Assembly (NCBI GenBank): GCA_030142905.1
Contig: JASJOG010000080.1
Location: forward strand, 1,335,001 to 1,399,000
Length of the DNA: 64,000 bases
Direction of reading: 5' to 3'
DNA from: Heliopora coerulea
Taxonomy: Eukaryota > Cnidaria > Anthozoa > Scleralcyonacea > Helioporidae
Below the pieces are notes generated by a model. It worked only from the letters and a program-made list of their open reading frames with translations, searched no databases and was not told the origin of the DNA. Positions 22,255 to 34,405 of the stretch are shown piece after piece. The translations under genes and the position numbers were made by a program. Positions within the stretch are counted from its first letter, which is position 1. Every line of letters starts with the position of its first letter.

Positions 22255-25200
22255 TGGCTGCATCCGTATTTAATCGACAGTCCTCTAGCATCTCAAACTC
22301 ATTACGTTTCCTTAACGGTATTCACGAGCCTCTCACGCTCAGTTGGACAAATCACAGAATTTCAAAGGACAGGCGCGTTCGCAGCCAAGCTATGACAACG
22401 GCGTATGGTTCCCCGTTATTTCCTGCTAGGAACTTTGCTTATTTCTCTAGAAATAAGGTGCATTCAGCTCTCGTACCACCATTGGTTCCGATTACAAGAG
22501 GTGCAAAAGTCCAATGTTGTACCTCCAACACTCTCTGTAAATACTATCTATTCTTCTCATTTTCCTGCTCCCTAAAAATCGTTGATGTTAGTTTGTTCTG
22601 GTTGCTTGCGGGGATGTACATGCTTAACTCGAACGTCAAAAAATGCAGTAACTGCACGAGGCCAGAATCCTCCAGTCGTGATATCTAATCTGGCTTCAGG
22701 GCTGGTATTGGCTGTTCTCATGTTCAATCTACCGTTATCAAGTGGTTGAAGGTGTGCCTCTCTTTCCAAATTATTGTAAAATATGATGAGCATGGATGTC
22801 AGCAGATCTCGGAGTCCGTCATCGTTCTGTGCCACAAAGCTCCCCTTTTTGCATGACAAGGCATGAATGATATAAAATCTTTCACCACACACACAACAAC
22901 AACATGACAAACCGGACAATGGTAGATTGTAGCGCGTTTGTAGGGAATCCCTAAACTCTTGTTTGTTGAGACCCAGGCCCTGCTCCTCAAGTGATATTGT
23001 ATTAAGCCACGAGTTGGCTCCCTTATCTCTCGCCTGAATTACTTGCGATAGCAATTCTGAAGGTAGAGATGTGCCAATTCTTTCCATTTTGAACTTTACG
23101 GCCATAGCCTTCAAGGTCTGTTGATGATTTTTCAGGTCATCTATTGATGGCTCACTTTTCTTCATCATCTTGCTCTACGATCTAATCGACTCTACATGCG
23201 ATGTTGTTATAGACACCGAGGTAGAATATTATTGAGAGGATACATCTTTCAATGATGGCGTACCCAAAACTCCTTGCGCTGGAGATATAGTGCAGAGTTT
23301 CTTGAGTTCATCAGGAAGCTATTCATCTTGGCCAAAAATTGTCGGCAAAAATACATCCGATTCAAAACTTCATGGATTGGCTCCACACAATCTTTGGAAG
23401 ATTCGATTGTACCCATGAAGTAGGTGAACTTTGATCTGTATCCTTTAGTAAGTGCGATGTATGCTGAATGTGGTTGACTATTTGAGATTTCGGAAAGGGT
23501 TTAAATCTCTTCCCTCCGAACTTTCCTTACAGTAATGATCTTTATAGTCTTTAGATCCTATCACAGCACCGACGTGGCATTTACCATTAGTTGAAATGTT
23601 AACTTCCTCTCCAAAAATAGTCTGAACTTCATCTGTTAGCTCCTGTGATTTCAATATCGGCCAACTTTTTTCCCCATTGACCAAATAAGCGAATTTCTTT
23701 CCTTCCAAACTCAGGAATTTATAACAGCTATATAAAGATTTGATTCTTTCTCCTCCCGCCGAACATCAGCCAACCAAACTTGCTTGACATCGGGTATGGC
23801 CAGACTCAGACTTTGGATCATGATGGATGTGTTCACAGAGTACCAATGGCATAACTAAAGGATCACCTTGCGTGGTACCCTCCTGTGACAGGATCTCGCC
23901 TCCACCCAAAATAAATTACCTGGATGATTCTCGATAGGTGTTTATGAAGTACAGTGACATTTCTGGGCAAGTTATCCGAATGTTGTGCAATGCCACAGAT
24001 CTATCCATTTGATTAAAGGCATTTGTAACATCTACCAAGAAGATTCCATCAGTTTCCTCTTCTGCTCGTGCCATGAGTCACTGCTTCGGCACCTGCGCTG
24101 TGACCAGTTGCAAGCCTGTAGAGAGCTTCCAGGATACGGAAAGTCCAGGATACGGTTGTTCCAATTATTTCTCTCAGTACCTCCCCAACTCCTGTAGGTC
24201 CGATCTCGGAGTTCTTGTCAAGTGGAATAAGCCTTGAGGCCATATAGGTCTCGAGAAGAGAAAGATGATAACTTGTCCTTAACAGCTTTCTAGCCAAAAT
24301 AGAAAATTCTTCCCACAATTCCATTCCCTCCGTGCTAAAATTCTTTGGGCATAGGATCCTACGATAAAATTTAGCATCCATTCCTGAGGGTCCTGCAGAA
24401 CCCTTTGTTTTCATGGCAGCTTTGTAGAGTATTTGCTCATCAATCATATCAAAAATATAAGGTGGGCCTAAGTTTACTGGCCCTCGTAGGAGATACTTAT
24501 CATCGATTTCTGACGTGCCTTAGCTTCACCTCTTTCAAGACTTCGAATGTTAAAGTGTGAAGCTTTCTTCGATGTTAGAAACTTTTTTCTGTATGAATTT
24601 TACTTCTTTCAACAAGAGATCTAGATCTCCACGTCTCCAAAGAGTTAATCTGCGATCGATCGCTCTACGATGATCTTTGGCTTTAGAGGCTACCGAAAGC
24701 TTTTGTAGTATCAGCAAAGGAAGCACCATGAAGGATTTCAGAACGATTGAGTACAGGTTTGAACTGGAATTAAATTGCTTCAACCAGAATGTAAATCCAT
24801 TAATAAAGCTATTCCCAGCCTTTCCTGAAGGAATGTTAAAGATGTCTCTTCCAAAGTGAACAGTTTCATTATAGGTTTCGTTGACCTTATCATAGGAGCT
24901 TTGATAACTCATGCTTCCCCAAGTCTTGTCCATGAGTTTGGATGGTAACATCTGAATTTCTGGTAGATTTGGGCGAAAAGGGCTTGAGCATGATCCATCA
25001 TCAAGGTCATGATAGTCATTCATGTTGGCTGTGGATTCAGCGTGGTCGCTTATGCGAATTTGGACTTGATCGCTTATGCAAATTTGAGGTCATGATTGTT
25101 CGTTTTCTGTTTGTATATTTGTTTTGTCTCCTTCCTTGATCATAGTTGAACTTGAACTAATACGCCTTACCCTTGAAAAATAGGTCATTTGTTTCTCTAA

Positions 25201-25510
25201 CACTTCTCAGAAGTTTCTCGGCGTGGGCCGCTTTATCGCGTAGATTTTGTGCTGATAAACCCAAAAACTCTTAGCTTTTCACTTTCCACAGTTGTTTCAT
25301 CAGCTCCATATAACCAAGTTTTCGTTCCTCTCGATAACTGGTAGGGTGATCCTTTCTTGGATAATTCTTTTGCAGCCAACCTACCTTGAATCAAGTCGGA
25401 AATCATCCCGTCTGTCCGGGCTATCTTCTTCCTTTTCTTTGAACTGCTTCAGCCATATCATCCAAACCAAATCGGCTTAAACTCTAAACTAGCTTGAACT
25501 TGGAGCAATT
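22255..25510 (-). pseudogene. Degraded retroelement polyprotein (RT plus CCHC/endonuclease C-terminus)
   Basis: Fragments in shifting minus-strand frames fall in the order of one long protein. An N-terminal 'QLSRGTKTWLYGADETTVES' segment lies at about 25300-25390; an RT start with GSAGPSGMDAKFYRR and IPLDKNSEIGPTGVGEVLRE at 24049-24447; VNGEKSWPI and GAVIGSKDYKDHYC at 23478-23708; and a C-terminal piece 22572-23168 with a CVCG-x6-H-x3-C cluster followed by PEARLDITTGGFW and AFFDVRV. The cluster plus the D...D pattern resembles the CCHC and restriction-like endonuclease tail of early-branching non-LTR elements. The last homologous residues reach ~22260. Multiple frameshifts and stops make it dead. 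Family placement is inference; the retroelement nature is firm. Confidence 0.72.
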
Positions 25511-27288
25511 ATTTAAAGTTTATCGCTGTAATCTGTCAATTTAAGGAAACAGTGACAAAGCTTGGTTCCTTTAGAAGCTTTCAACGGTTCGGCTACCAGT
25601 CGAAGAGGCCCAGATCAGACGTTCTAGATAACTTTCTTGGTTCTCTTGAAGTCAAATTTGGATAATTGTTGAATGCTCCGTCATGCAAGCTCATTATTAA
25701 CGTTGAAAATGAAAGAGATTGGTGATTGTTCAATAAATGTTTCTAGCAGGATATCTTGAATAATCTGTCCCTAGTTAATTTTCGTAATTCAGGCGTTTGA
25801 CTATTCTGCACCGAAAGTTTTGCCTGTCCATGTTTTCCTTTTATACGTTGGGAAAATGAAGCTTGAATCTGCATACGTCGTTCTTGAGTCGTTAATTTCA
25901 CCATTCAGTCTTAGCCCTTCATTTGTAAATTGAGCAATCGACACTGCAAACGAGTAATCGACTCTGTTGGTAGAACAAGGACTACGTTGGAACAGTCATA
26001 GGAGAATCATTCATTCTTTTTATTTTGGATAGAAATTCTGTTTTGTGAACGACGTCGCCGTTGACGTTTACTTTAAGTTTGGGTAAGGTCTTGAAGTATT
26101 CGTACCCAACGGATTCGCAGGCTGTCTGATTCACGCTATTTCATGTAAAAGTATTTGACGCACATAGCTGACGATTGTGAAAATTATGGATTGAAATCAA
26201 TACCTTCGCTGAAATTTGCGATGTAAAACCTGTGCAAGTTGCCTTTGGTGCAAAAAAAAAAACCGCACGTTGTGTTGGTGTGAGCCGTAAATTGTCGTCA
26301 GAAGTCTGGTAGCGAGTTTGAGTTAAATTACCGTGTGTGAAAGACTTTGTGAAAATTTGGTAGTCGGGTAAAAAGGCTTTTTAGAGAACAAGGTTGCATT
26401 GGATTAGTTTGTTTTGTTCAATGTTTGAAACCTCAAGGGCTGATGCGGCATTTTAATGATTTTGTAAAATAGTTTAGTAAAGGATTTGTAATACTCAGCT
26501 AAAAAAGTTTACCTCATAAGAGTTGAAGTTTGTTAATACTTACAAGATTGCTCTAGATGGTAAAATCTGGCATACGTCTGGATAAACCTGTGCGACAGTC
26601 TTCCATTACAATCCCGTTATTTTTATCTTTTTACAGGTTATTAAAATTGTCTCTTTGCTAAAGATGAACTACAGAGATTCTACCAACACTTGGAATGGCC
26701 GTGCACCGACCCAGGTCAATAACGTATAATCTCAACCAATTTTCTACCAACAGAAGTACAAAAGCATCAATGAAACAAAATCTGGCCTGGAGATTACAGA
26801 AATCTACGGAGAAAACAAAAAAATGACCATGTTAATCCATCTTGATAGTGATGTCGCTTAACTTGAACGTTGCAGGAAGCAGTAGAGACCAGGGTTTATG
26901 TAGAAGAAAGCGGGTGGAAGATTCCCTCCAGGAACTTTACCTTCCCCCTGCTGAAATAAAAAACGTTAAGACCATCAACTAAGGAAAACGGCGAACTGAC
27001 AGCACGAAAACCAAATAAAAGTTATTCTCAAGTAAAGCTTAAACTCAATCGCAGACATCGTGAACATGGCCACTGACAATAAATGGTAAAAGTCCGTTGC
27101 AACTTTTGATTATTTGAAGATCCTAGTCTTATTATTAAGATCCTATTGTTATTGCAAGTGAAAATAGAAACTATAGGCAATCATCTTAGGTTCGTTTACT
27201 TTTTGTCGATTTCGTGATTCGTGAATTTACGCTTTTGTTCTAACTCGCTTCCATTTTAATTGTGTTGATCCTTGTCATCTCCATAGGT
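25511..27288. other. Intergenic, nothing recognised
   Basis: No ORF above 60 codons with meaningful content, no tandem or inverted repeat that I can see, apart from an A10 run near 26252. Confidence 0.35.
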
Positions 27289-27560
27289 AACATTAGCTGG
27301 ACTGTGATTGTATTACATCCCACAATTTATAAAAACGCAATATACACTGATCTATAGCTTCCATTCACCGTCTACAATTCCATACTTTACATTACCTGGA
27401 CTGTGATAGTCTTATAACTCTCAATTTATCAAGCCACTATTTACATTGATAGACAAATTACCAATTTCATCTGCACAGTTTACATTACCTGGACTGTGAT
27501 AGTATTATATCTTATAATTTATAAAACGACCATGTACTTTGATAGACATCTTAAACTTTC
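27289..27560. repeat. Degenerate ~95-bp tandem repeat, three copies
   Basis: Copies start near 27291, 27389 and 27482 at 'acattacctggactgtgat' (first copy 'acattagctgg'). Each continues with 'ttataa...ctcaatttat', '...acattgatagac' blocks. Spacing of 98 and 93 bp indicates indels between copies. No coding meaning is apparent. Confidence 0.65.
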
Positions 27561-28499
27561 GTGCCGTTAACATGTTACTCCATCTGAGCATATTTGAAAG
27601 ATTTTATTGTATTCTAAAAATGCTGTGAATTTAAAATTTTAATTTACTTTTGTCTCGCCAAGGCGAGCCATCGTCCTCTGTCCTGAAAGTGTTTCTTTTT
27701 CTCTACCATTGGTTGGATTCAAATATAACTTTCAGTCATCCACTGATGCAAAAACCTAGATCGCATATAGTAGAAGTTATTTTGCGCGGCCAAGAGTCTG
27801 AGCGTTCAAATCGTGATGAATGTTCACCTTTCTATAGAACATTACAATTTTTTTGGCTTATGTGTAACTCTTAATTTAAACATTGAACGATTTGAGCCCA
27901 GACGGCGCATTGGAAAAAGTCAATGATCTCGCGCGATAGTAAATAGGTTCAAATCACATGGACAGCACGTTTTCTTCTGAAAACGTCTACCTGGATGGTT
28001 AAGTATGAGTTTCAAACATCGAACTGCGTAATACCATTAATGGCACAATGGATAAGGCGCATGGTTTCGAGCGAGAACATAAAGGTTTGAATCCTCAAGG
28101 ATGACTTAGTTATTTCAATGCAGACTCTTCAAATTATTCATAAGCCAAAATGTTATTAATCATGTAAAAGTTCCAAAGCGACTAAAAGTAAATAAATACA
28201 GGCATGGAAAAGATTAGGTATAACAAAGAACGAGAAACAATAGGAACAACGTAGACTGAGATATGAGGGTAAGGAAATATGACACAGATAAGATGAGCAA
28301 ATAGAAGGAGAAATAGGAAGGAAGGAAAGAAGGACAGCAAAACAGGTAGGGAAGGGAAAACTTTTAAGAAATTGCACTATCTCTTTTAATGACCTGCCCA
28401 GCATTTCTTTTAGCGTGGCACTTAGTATATTTCACAAAAAATGACTTGAAAAAAAATTTTAATTGATAAACACTTAGAATGCAAATATTGACACAAAAA
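27561..28499. other. Intergenic with weak tRNA-like relics
   Basis: No gene. 27897-27965 and 28048-28118 each contain an A-box-like and a B-box-like word (ggcgcattgg / ggttcaaatc; ggcacaatggataagg / ggtttgaatcc). The rest is AT-rich. Confidence 0.35.
28050..28112 (+). tRNA. Degraded tRNA-Arg-like sequence
   Basis: 'GGCACAATGGATAAGGCG' is the D arm typical of eukaryotic tRNA-Arg, the middle contains TTCGA, and GGTTTGAATCCT is a B box. The acceptor stem is not paired and the anticodon stem is broken, so this is a relic. Confidence 0.3.
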
Positions 28500-29100
28500 A
28501 TATTTTTACAAACATTGGCATTTAGAATATATTTTGGATAGGTAGACATTCGAGAATATCTTCACGTAAGTGAACTCTTGGAAGGTGCAGTTTACGCAGG
28601 TTGACACTTCCAATATTTTCACACAGGTTTGATTCACCATTTGTTGCACGAATGGACACTTGAATATCTTGTACGGTGACCCATAAGGCATACGCTTGTT
28701 TCGTAGAATATGAGCTTCCTTCCGTACAAATATAAAGGTGATTCGTAGAAACCGACCTCTTCCATACAGATAGCAAAATGTTCCGTACAACCTGAGGACT
28801 GTTCCGTAGAAACAGTAAGCTGGTCTGTCGAAATCGAACTCCCGTAGAAATGGCAAGCTCTTCTGTGTAAACATTGACCTCTTCCGTACAAGTAGCTAGC
28901 TGTTCTGTACAAAGAACGGCGTCTTCCGTAGAAAGTACAAAACGCTGCTCGTGTAACTAACCAAGAAAGAATGTAATTTAGAATTTGGCGGGCAAAAGAA
29001 CAAGAAAACTTCAATCTGGAAAACGTTCTGCAGTTCTTGTAGAGGATACGTAAACTTTTGTGCGGCAGGTAAGTCACAGAGAAAATTCATACTCATGACG
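28500..29100 (-). repeat. Left arm of a diverged inverted duplication with 21-22-bp repeats
   Basis: Read on the minus strand, 29096 to about 28690 matches 30660-31030 on the plus strand: both translate through 'SLRILxKN', 'TFSR.KFSCSFARQI.NY.LS.LV.RAAF.TFY' (in-frame on both). The inner half is a degenerate tandem array of 21-22-bp units of the form TTTGTACGGAA...CT (28700-28930). The conserved peptide could mean an old coding past, but the array dominates. Element class unknown. Confidence 0.6.
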
Positions 29101-30600
29101 TTTGGTTTTTATTCCATTCTTTACCATTGTTGTCCAGAATTATGGTGATTGAGGCATAAGCAGGTGCGATAGCCAACAGGGTTGAGTGTTGTTGAACTCA
29201 AGAATTATTGTTGTTGTTATTATTATTGTTGTTATTTTTATTATTACTATTATTATTATTACAACTCGCACACAACCCAACTAAGGACAGTAGAAGGGGT
29301 CTCAATCTGCTACGGGCTCCCAGCATCCCGCCAGGTAAGGCCGCAACAGACATTGCACATTTCAGGGAACTTGTAGGGAAAGGAAATTTTACCATTAATA
29401 TGGATTTTAAGAAACACCCACTGGGCCAGGCCTTACTCGCCCAACTTATCCAGTCAGGAAGGATTAAGGGATGTACAGCCCTTTAAAGTCCCTGAAAGTA
29501 CTCCGCGATGCGAATATCCAGTTTGACCTTAACAGTACGTTCTTGCGCTTCCAACCAATTAAGGTCAGTTTAGGCGTGCCACTGCAAGGGTTAAGTCTGA
29601 ATATTGTTTTATTCTTTGACTAGTGCAGACCTATTTCAGCATTTAAGGCTGGCTCATCCTCAACCAACTAAGGTCAGGGGCATCAGCCTACTCTACAGAT
29701 TTTCTTCTAGTCCTTGGGCTAACAGAGCAGGTTCGCCAACACATGAAGGTAGTGTACTTGCAGCTGCCAGCCAATTAAGGCAAGCTGAGGCTTTCGCTTA
29801 CCTGTCTACTCAGCTGGCAAGGCGGGGACGCCACTCCCCAGGCCATCTCATCAAAGCCTGCTCGTTTTATGGAGGTCACGGGCTCTACCTACTTCTGGTT
29901 TTATGTCAGAGTTTCCTTCTCTTAGATAAGTTGCCATCCAAGGCTAAAGAGTCTTATCTACCCTTGGCTAAGGGGTTGCTGGCACTTGCCAAAGATGCCA
30001 CCCCGGACTCTGGCGGGCGGGAGCGTCCACATTCCCGTAGTAGGCTGAAGCTGTGCTCGTCCTACTCCAGTGCCCACATTACTATTATTATTATTATTAG
30101 CATATGGGCACTGGAGTAGGACACATTATTATTATTATAATTATTAAATAAAAAACAAAAACAAAAGATTAGGAAATGATGACCATGCTTAACTCTGAGG
30201 AATCGTTGTCTTCTGTGAAACTTTTAGGAATCCGTGGCCATGGATCTTGTTGTGTAACGTTAGTAAGAGCACGTGGACTATCATGCGATCACGTGCGATG
30301 GAATTTTACTCTGATTTTATGATTGACAGTTCTGTTCAGACTAGAATCACTAAAGTTTTGAGAGTAGATCACATGGTCGAGTTAATAAAATAGAGGAAAT
30401 CGTAAACCCATTCTTGAATAAAGTTCCTAAAATACAATTGGCCTGTTTCTGATTTTTTCCATACATTTTTATGAAGTAAATGCCTGTGATGGAATTGATC
30501 GATAACTTCTTTTTTCTGTTCAAGAAAAGCTATCAATGAATTAAACAATCAAACCATCTTTAATTACACGCTTTTTTGACCTCAAAAAATTTGAATGAAT
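29101..30600. other. Spacer between inverted arms, with microsatellites and a hairpin
   Basis: 29200-29262 is a TTG/TTA trinucleotide run, and 30080-30150 holds ATT runs. Between them 29271-30060 is GC-richer and repeats a motif CCAAYTAAGGTCAG four times (29277, 29556, 29666, 29770). GTCCTACTCCAGTGCCC (30058-30074) and its exact complement (30104-30120) bracket an ATT run as a hairpin. ORFs at 29208-29486 and 29604-30119 are open but show no recognised family. It may be an unclassified transposon core. Confidence 0.4.
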
Positions 30601-31060
30601 GTCAACAGCCTACGGCAACCAGGCATTTATTTATGGTAAAGAATGGTGTAAAAGCCAAACGCCAGGAGTAAGAATTTTCTCTGTGACTTACCTGCTCTAC
30701 AAAAGCTTGCGTATCCTACACAAGAACTCCAAAACATTTTCCAGATTCAAGTTTTCTTGTTCTTTTGCCCGCCAAATTCCAAATTATATGCTCTCTCGGT
30801 TAGTTGCGCGCGCAGCGTTTCAAACTTTCTACGAAAGGCGCCTCTGTTTCTACGGACGAACTGACTGTTTGTACGGAATGAGTTCTCTGTTTGTACGAGA
30901 TAGCTCGCTACTTGTACGAAAGAGGTGGCTGTTTACACAGAAGAGCTTGCTATATGTACGGAAGATTTTAATTTCTAAGGAACAGTTCTATATTTGTACG
31001 AAACAGTCCGCAGTTTGTACGGAATGGGGCTAATACTTTAAGGAACAAGCGTGTGCCTTA
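30599..31060 (+). repeat. Right arm of the inverted duplication
   Basis: Plus-strand partner of 28500-29100. It opens with an ORF (MSTAYGNQAFIYGKEW...), passes the shared segment 'FSRFKFSCSFARQIPNYMLS', and from 30830 becomes the degenerate 21-22-bp TTTGTACGGAA array (~9 units). It ends where the 26-bp minisatellite begins. The two arms are diverged, so the inversion is old. Confidence 0.6.
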
Positions 31061-31073
31061 TAGGCCACCTTAA

Positions 31074-31642
31074 TCTTGACATGGGTTGACACTCGAGTAT
31101 CTTGATACAGGTTGACAGTTGAATATCTTGATACAGGTTGACAGTTGTTGAATATCTTGATACAGGTTGACAGTTGAATATCTTGATACAGGTTGACAGT
31201 TGAATATTTTGATACAGGTTGACAGTTGAATATCTTGATACAGGTTGACAGTGGAATATCTTGATGCAGGTTGACAGTTGAATATCTTGATACAGGTTGA
31301 CAGTTGAATATTTTGATACAGGTTGACAGTTGAATATCTTGATACAGGTTGACAGTGGAATATCTTGATGCAGGTTGACAGTTGAATATCTTGATACAGG
31401 TTGACAGTTGAATATTTTGATACAGGTTGACAGTGGAATATCTTGATACAGGTTGACAGTGGAATATCTTGATACAGGTTGACAGTTGAATATTTTGATA
31501 CAGGTTGACAGTTGAATATCTTGATACAGGTTGACAGTGGAATATCTTGATACAGGTTGACAGTTGAATATTTTGATACAGGTTGACAGTTGAATATCTT
31601 GATACAGGTTGACAGTTGAATATCTTGATTAAGGTTGACACT
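31074..31642. repeat. 26-bp minisatellite, ~21 units, with 4-unit higher-order pattern
   Basis: The unit contains GGTTGACAGTTGAATATCTT followed by GATACA. Three unit variants (ATATC; ATATTTT; GTGG with GATGC) follow each other in a fixed four-unit order twice (about 31197-31404), a 104-bp higher-order repeat. One unit has a 3-bp insertion near 31145. Because 26 is not a multiple of 3 and no stop occurs, all minus-strand frames stay open with a 26-residue period; the two long minus ORFs (31030-31737, 31070-31654) are therefore not evidence of a gene. Confidence 0.92.
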
Positions 31643-31896
31643 TGCAGCATCCAAGCAATATGCAGTACAACATTACTCATGATGTACAACACAAGACTGT
31701 TCACAGTGGGAAACGCAACACTGTCCACGCCTGCCAAAAGGGCAACCTCGACCTCAAAAGTTAATTCTAAAAGCAGGTTGCTCGTGACCTGAACATGAAG
31801 ACAGTAAAAGTCTTACTCTTTTCTCCTTGTTGTTAAAACGGTAAACCTTGGACCAGGTTTTCCAGTTGAGGGACAATGGAGGAATCAATTTTCCTT

Positions 31897-32199
31897 CCGT
31901 ACAAAAGTTTCACATGTTATTTCACATGTGAAAAACATATGGAATTGGAACATTCTCACATACGAAATTTTCATTTCACATACGAAACGGTAACCTATTC
32001 ACATATGAAATACCCAATTCATACGTGAAATGAATTGTTTCAAGATTTTACATTTGAAATCTTTGTGTATTAAACATTTATTTCACATATTAAATATTAG
32101 TTTCACGTATGAAATTTTCATTTCACATATGGAATTGAGACAATTCACATATGAAAGACTATTTTCATGTATGAAATTGCATGTGAAAGATTTGTAATG
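31897..32199. mobile_element. Second palindromic TTTCACATATGAAA MITE
   Basis: Same construction as 10850-11167: the interior is a chain of TTTCACATATGAAAT variants in both orientations. The ends CCGTACAAAAGTTTCACATG and (complement) CATTACAAATCTTTCACATG are loosely inverted. The two members differ much in detail. Confidence 0.55.
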
Positions 32200-33347
32200 G
32201 CTAATATGTACATGACTCCAGGACATTATTATTCCCCAACAAAATGGCCAAGCAACAACATTTTGGAAAGATCACATGCTAGGAATACAATTATTTGACC
32301 AAAAATAATGGTAAAACGCATACCACAGGCGCGAGAAAATCGTGTTTTAGGATATTCTTAAAAATTTTTTTAAAGAGCGGCAAGGATCTCCTTGGAATAT
32401 TTCTCTGGTGGAAAATCCTCCTCTGACAATACGATCTTGAGCTGGAAAAGTGGAAGAGACGAAGAACTGAACATTCTAAAACCTTTTCGTGGTAGACGCG
32501 AAGTGTCAGACATCTCAGAGCTTCTCCAAGTTCGGGTTCATGACCCAGGTTTGAGTCCTGAGAGAGGTTATTTCTGACATTTAAGGATTCACTTTCTCGA
32601 TGTATAAACCATAAAGAGGTAGCGAGTTCTCAAATCTACGTCACTTCCGCTTTGAAAACCCAGAATCTTAATATCAAAGACAGTGGCCAAACTGGGACAT
32701 TTCTTGTGGGAAGAGGCCTCGACGAGTAAACTTTGGTAAATTGGGGGGGGGGGATTAGTGCAAACGTGAGGGGTGCATCTCAAACGTTTAAATGCTTCGT
32801 TTTATACCCTGTAATTGTAGAAATGTCTAATTTTACAGTGCTTAAAAATTACATTACTCCACATGTTGGGAAAGGAAAGGGCTTTTTAGGGTGGCGGGGA
32901 TCACTACCACCCGAGTAGTTATGTGACTGCTTTAAAATATGCTATTTCGTCGAAGAAGAGAAAACAAATAGACGTTTTTTATTTGGAAAGTTCCTGTATT
33001 TAAGACACATGAAGCCTGCTTGTTGAATTAAGTTGTAAGGATCCATTTAACAACCATGAACAAGTCGATCTTTTTCACGATTGTGAATCTGGGTAAAACA
33101 TTTAACACTTAAACAATAATAGAGCTCTTTTCTCATTTCTTAGAAAAGTAAAGTATCTTCTAGATCACAGGTAGAAATGGGTCTAAGCTGAGCAAATCCA
33201 GCCAAATGTTTGGTGATTGTGAAGGAAAATATAGAACCATACATCTGGACACTCGACTGAACCACTCTGCTCGAGTACCATTCCAATGACATTTTATGAA
33301 CTCTCTAATTCGTACTTGGCTCGTATGATCAAAATCTGACGAGTATT
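32200..33347. other. Intergenic, nothing recognised
   Basis: Short ORFs only. A G10 run occurs near 32743-32752. No repeat boundary identified. Confidence 0.35.
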
Positions 33348-33693
33348 TGTTGGTGATGGTAGATCGTCCACTTTCGTGTAGTCTTGAGAAAGACTGTTGG
33401 TGACTGAAGTTTTGACGGCCTCGGCAACGGTCTGCTTTGGCTGGTTCGCCAACTTGGAACCAGAACCACTAAACCGATCACAGCAGTTACCAGCACCTTA
33501 CAAAATACTTATTCAAAACTTTCAAAATACTCAATTCAAAATACTCATGACGTAACGAACCAGTTACATAAATAGGCTGACTCTTCCTGACTACTCCCCT
33601 TTTTCTACTCTGAAGTCTGCGATTGTCAAAACGTTAGTCACCAACAGTATCTCTCAACATTACACTAACCTGGATGGTCTACCATCACCAACA
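33348..33693. mobile_element. Foldback MITE, 346 bp, TIR ~70 bp
   Basis: The left end TGTTGGTGATGGTAGATCGT and the complement of the right end TGTTGGTGATGGTAGACCAT begin long inverted repeats that continue inward ('gagaaagactgttggtgactgaagttttgac' against 'gagatactgttggtgactaacgttttgac'). The core has 'caaaatact' repeated three times. No coding capacity. Confidence 0.75.
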
Positions 33694-34276
33694 TGTGCCA
33701 ATTCTCCCCAGTTCAAACCATTTACTTTATTCTAACGAGTATTTGAACTCCACCATTTACTGTAACAGTTGCATTTTCGAGTTCGATGGTCATAAATGGT
33801 CATAATGCATTTCACAATCTGGAAAAGGCTCAAGCAGTTTTGCCTTTGCAAATCGAGACCCCATTTTTGATGACTTGAAACGTTTCTTTTTTCGTCATAA
33901 TCTCGTTTGCACATTCAGGAAGAGGTTTTCCGAGTGTTTGATAATAACTAGTAGTAAAAAGTAATCGACATATAACATGGAGTTAAGCAAGACTCCACCG
34001 GTCAACATTCCAGTACTCAATGCAGCGACGTACTAAAGTACAAGGCTGCTCACATCTGTACATACTCAATACTTTCATGTGGATAATTCATGAGTACTCA
34101 AAGAACAGTTAACAATCAAAACTTATTGCTCCTGCCTGGTAGAAACAGTAAGTAAACGTTGTCCCCCCATGTTTGATATTTGCCAAGGCAAACCTCCTCA
34201 ATGCACGTAGGTAGGGTAAACAACGTATAAAAAGCCCAAACATTGAAATACTGCCGAAACTGACAAATCTAATTCT
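33694..34276. other. Intergenic, nothing recognised
   Basis: No gene or repeat structure seen. Confidence 0.35.
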
Positions 34277-34405
34277 ACACCCTCTCCTAGCCCTAATCCT
34301 GACCCAAACCCTATCCTAACCCTAATCCAATTCCTATACACATTCCTAATCCTAATCCTTATCCTAATCCCAAATCTAACCCTAGTTAACCCCAACCCTA
34401 GTTAC
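34277..34405. repeat. Degenerate telomere-like CCCTAA tract
   Basis: About 130 bp made of CCCTAA, TCCTAA, CCCTAT and CCCAAA hexamers on the plus strand (ccctaatcc, ccctatcctaaccctaatcc, aaccctag). TTAGGG is the usual animal and cnidarian telomere repeat, so this looks like an eroded interstitial telomeric sequence. The minus-strand ORF with RIRIRIR / GFGSGLGLG periodicity is a by-product. Confidence 0.65.

Noticed and set aside
28700..31642. Possible CRISPR array (regular short repeats)
   Set aside because: Repeats are contiguous 21-26-bp tandem units without unique spacers, in a eukaryotic genome with no cas genes.
31030..31737. 235- and 194-codon ORFs with a 26-residue repeat
   Set aside because: A 26-bp minisatellite without stops gives open frames in all three registers; no start context or non-repeat domain.
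34198..34395. RIRIRIR / GFGSGLGLG peptide on the minus strand
   Set aside because: By-product of the telomere-like hexamer tract.
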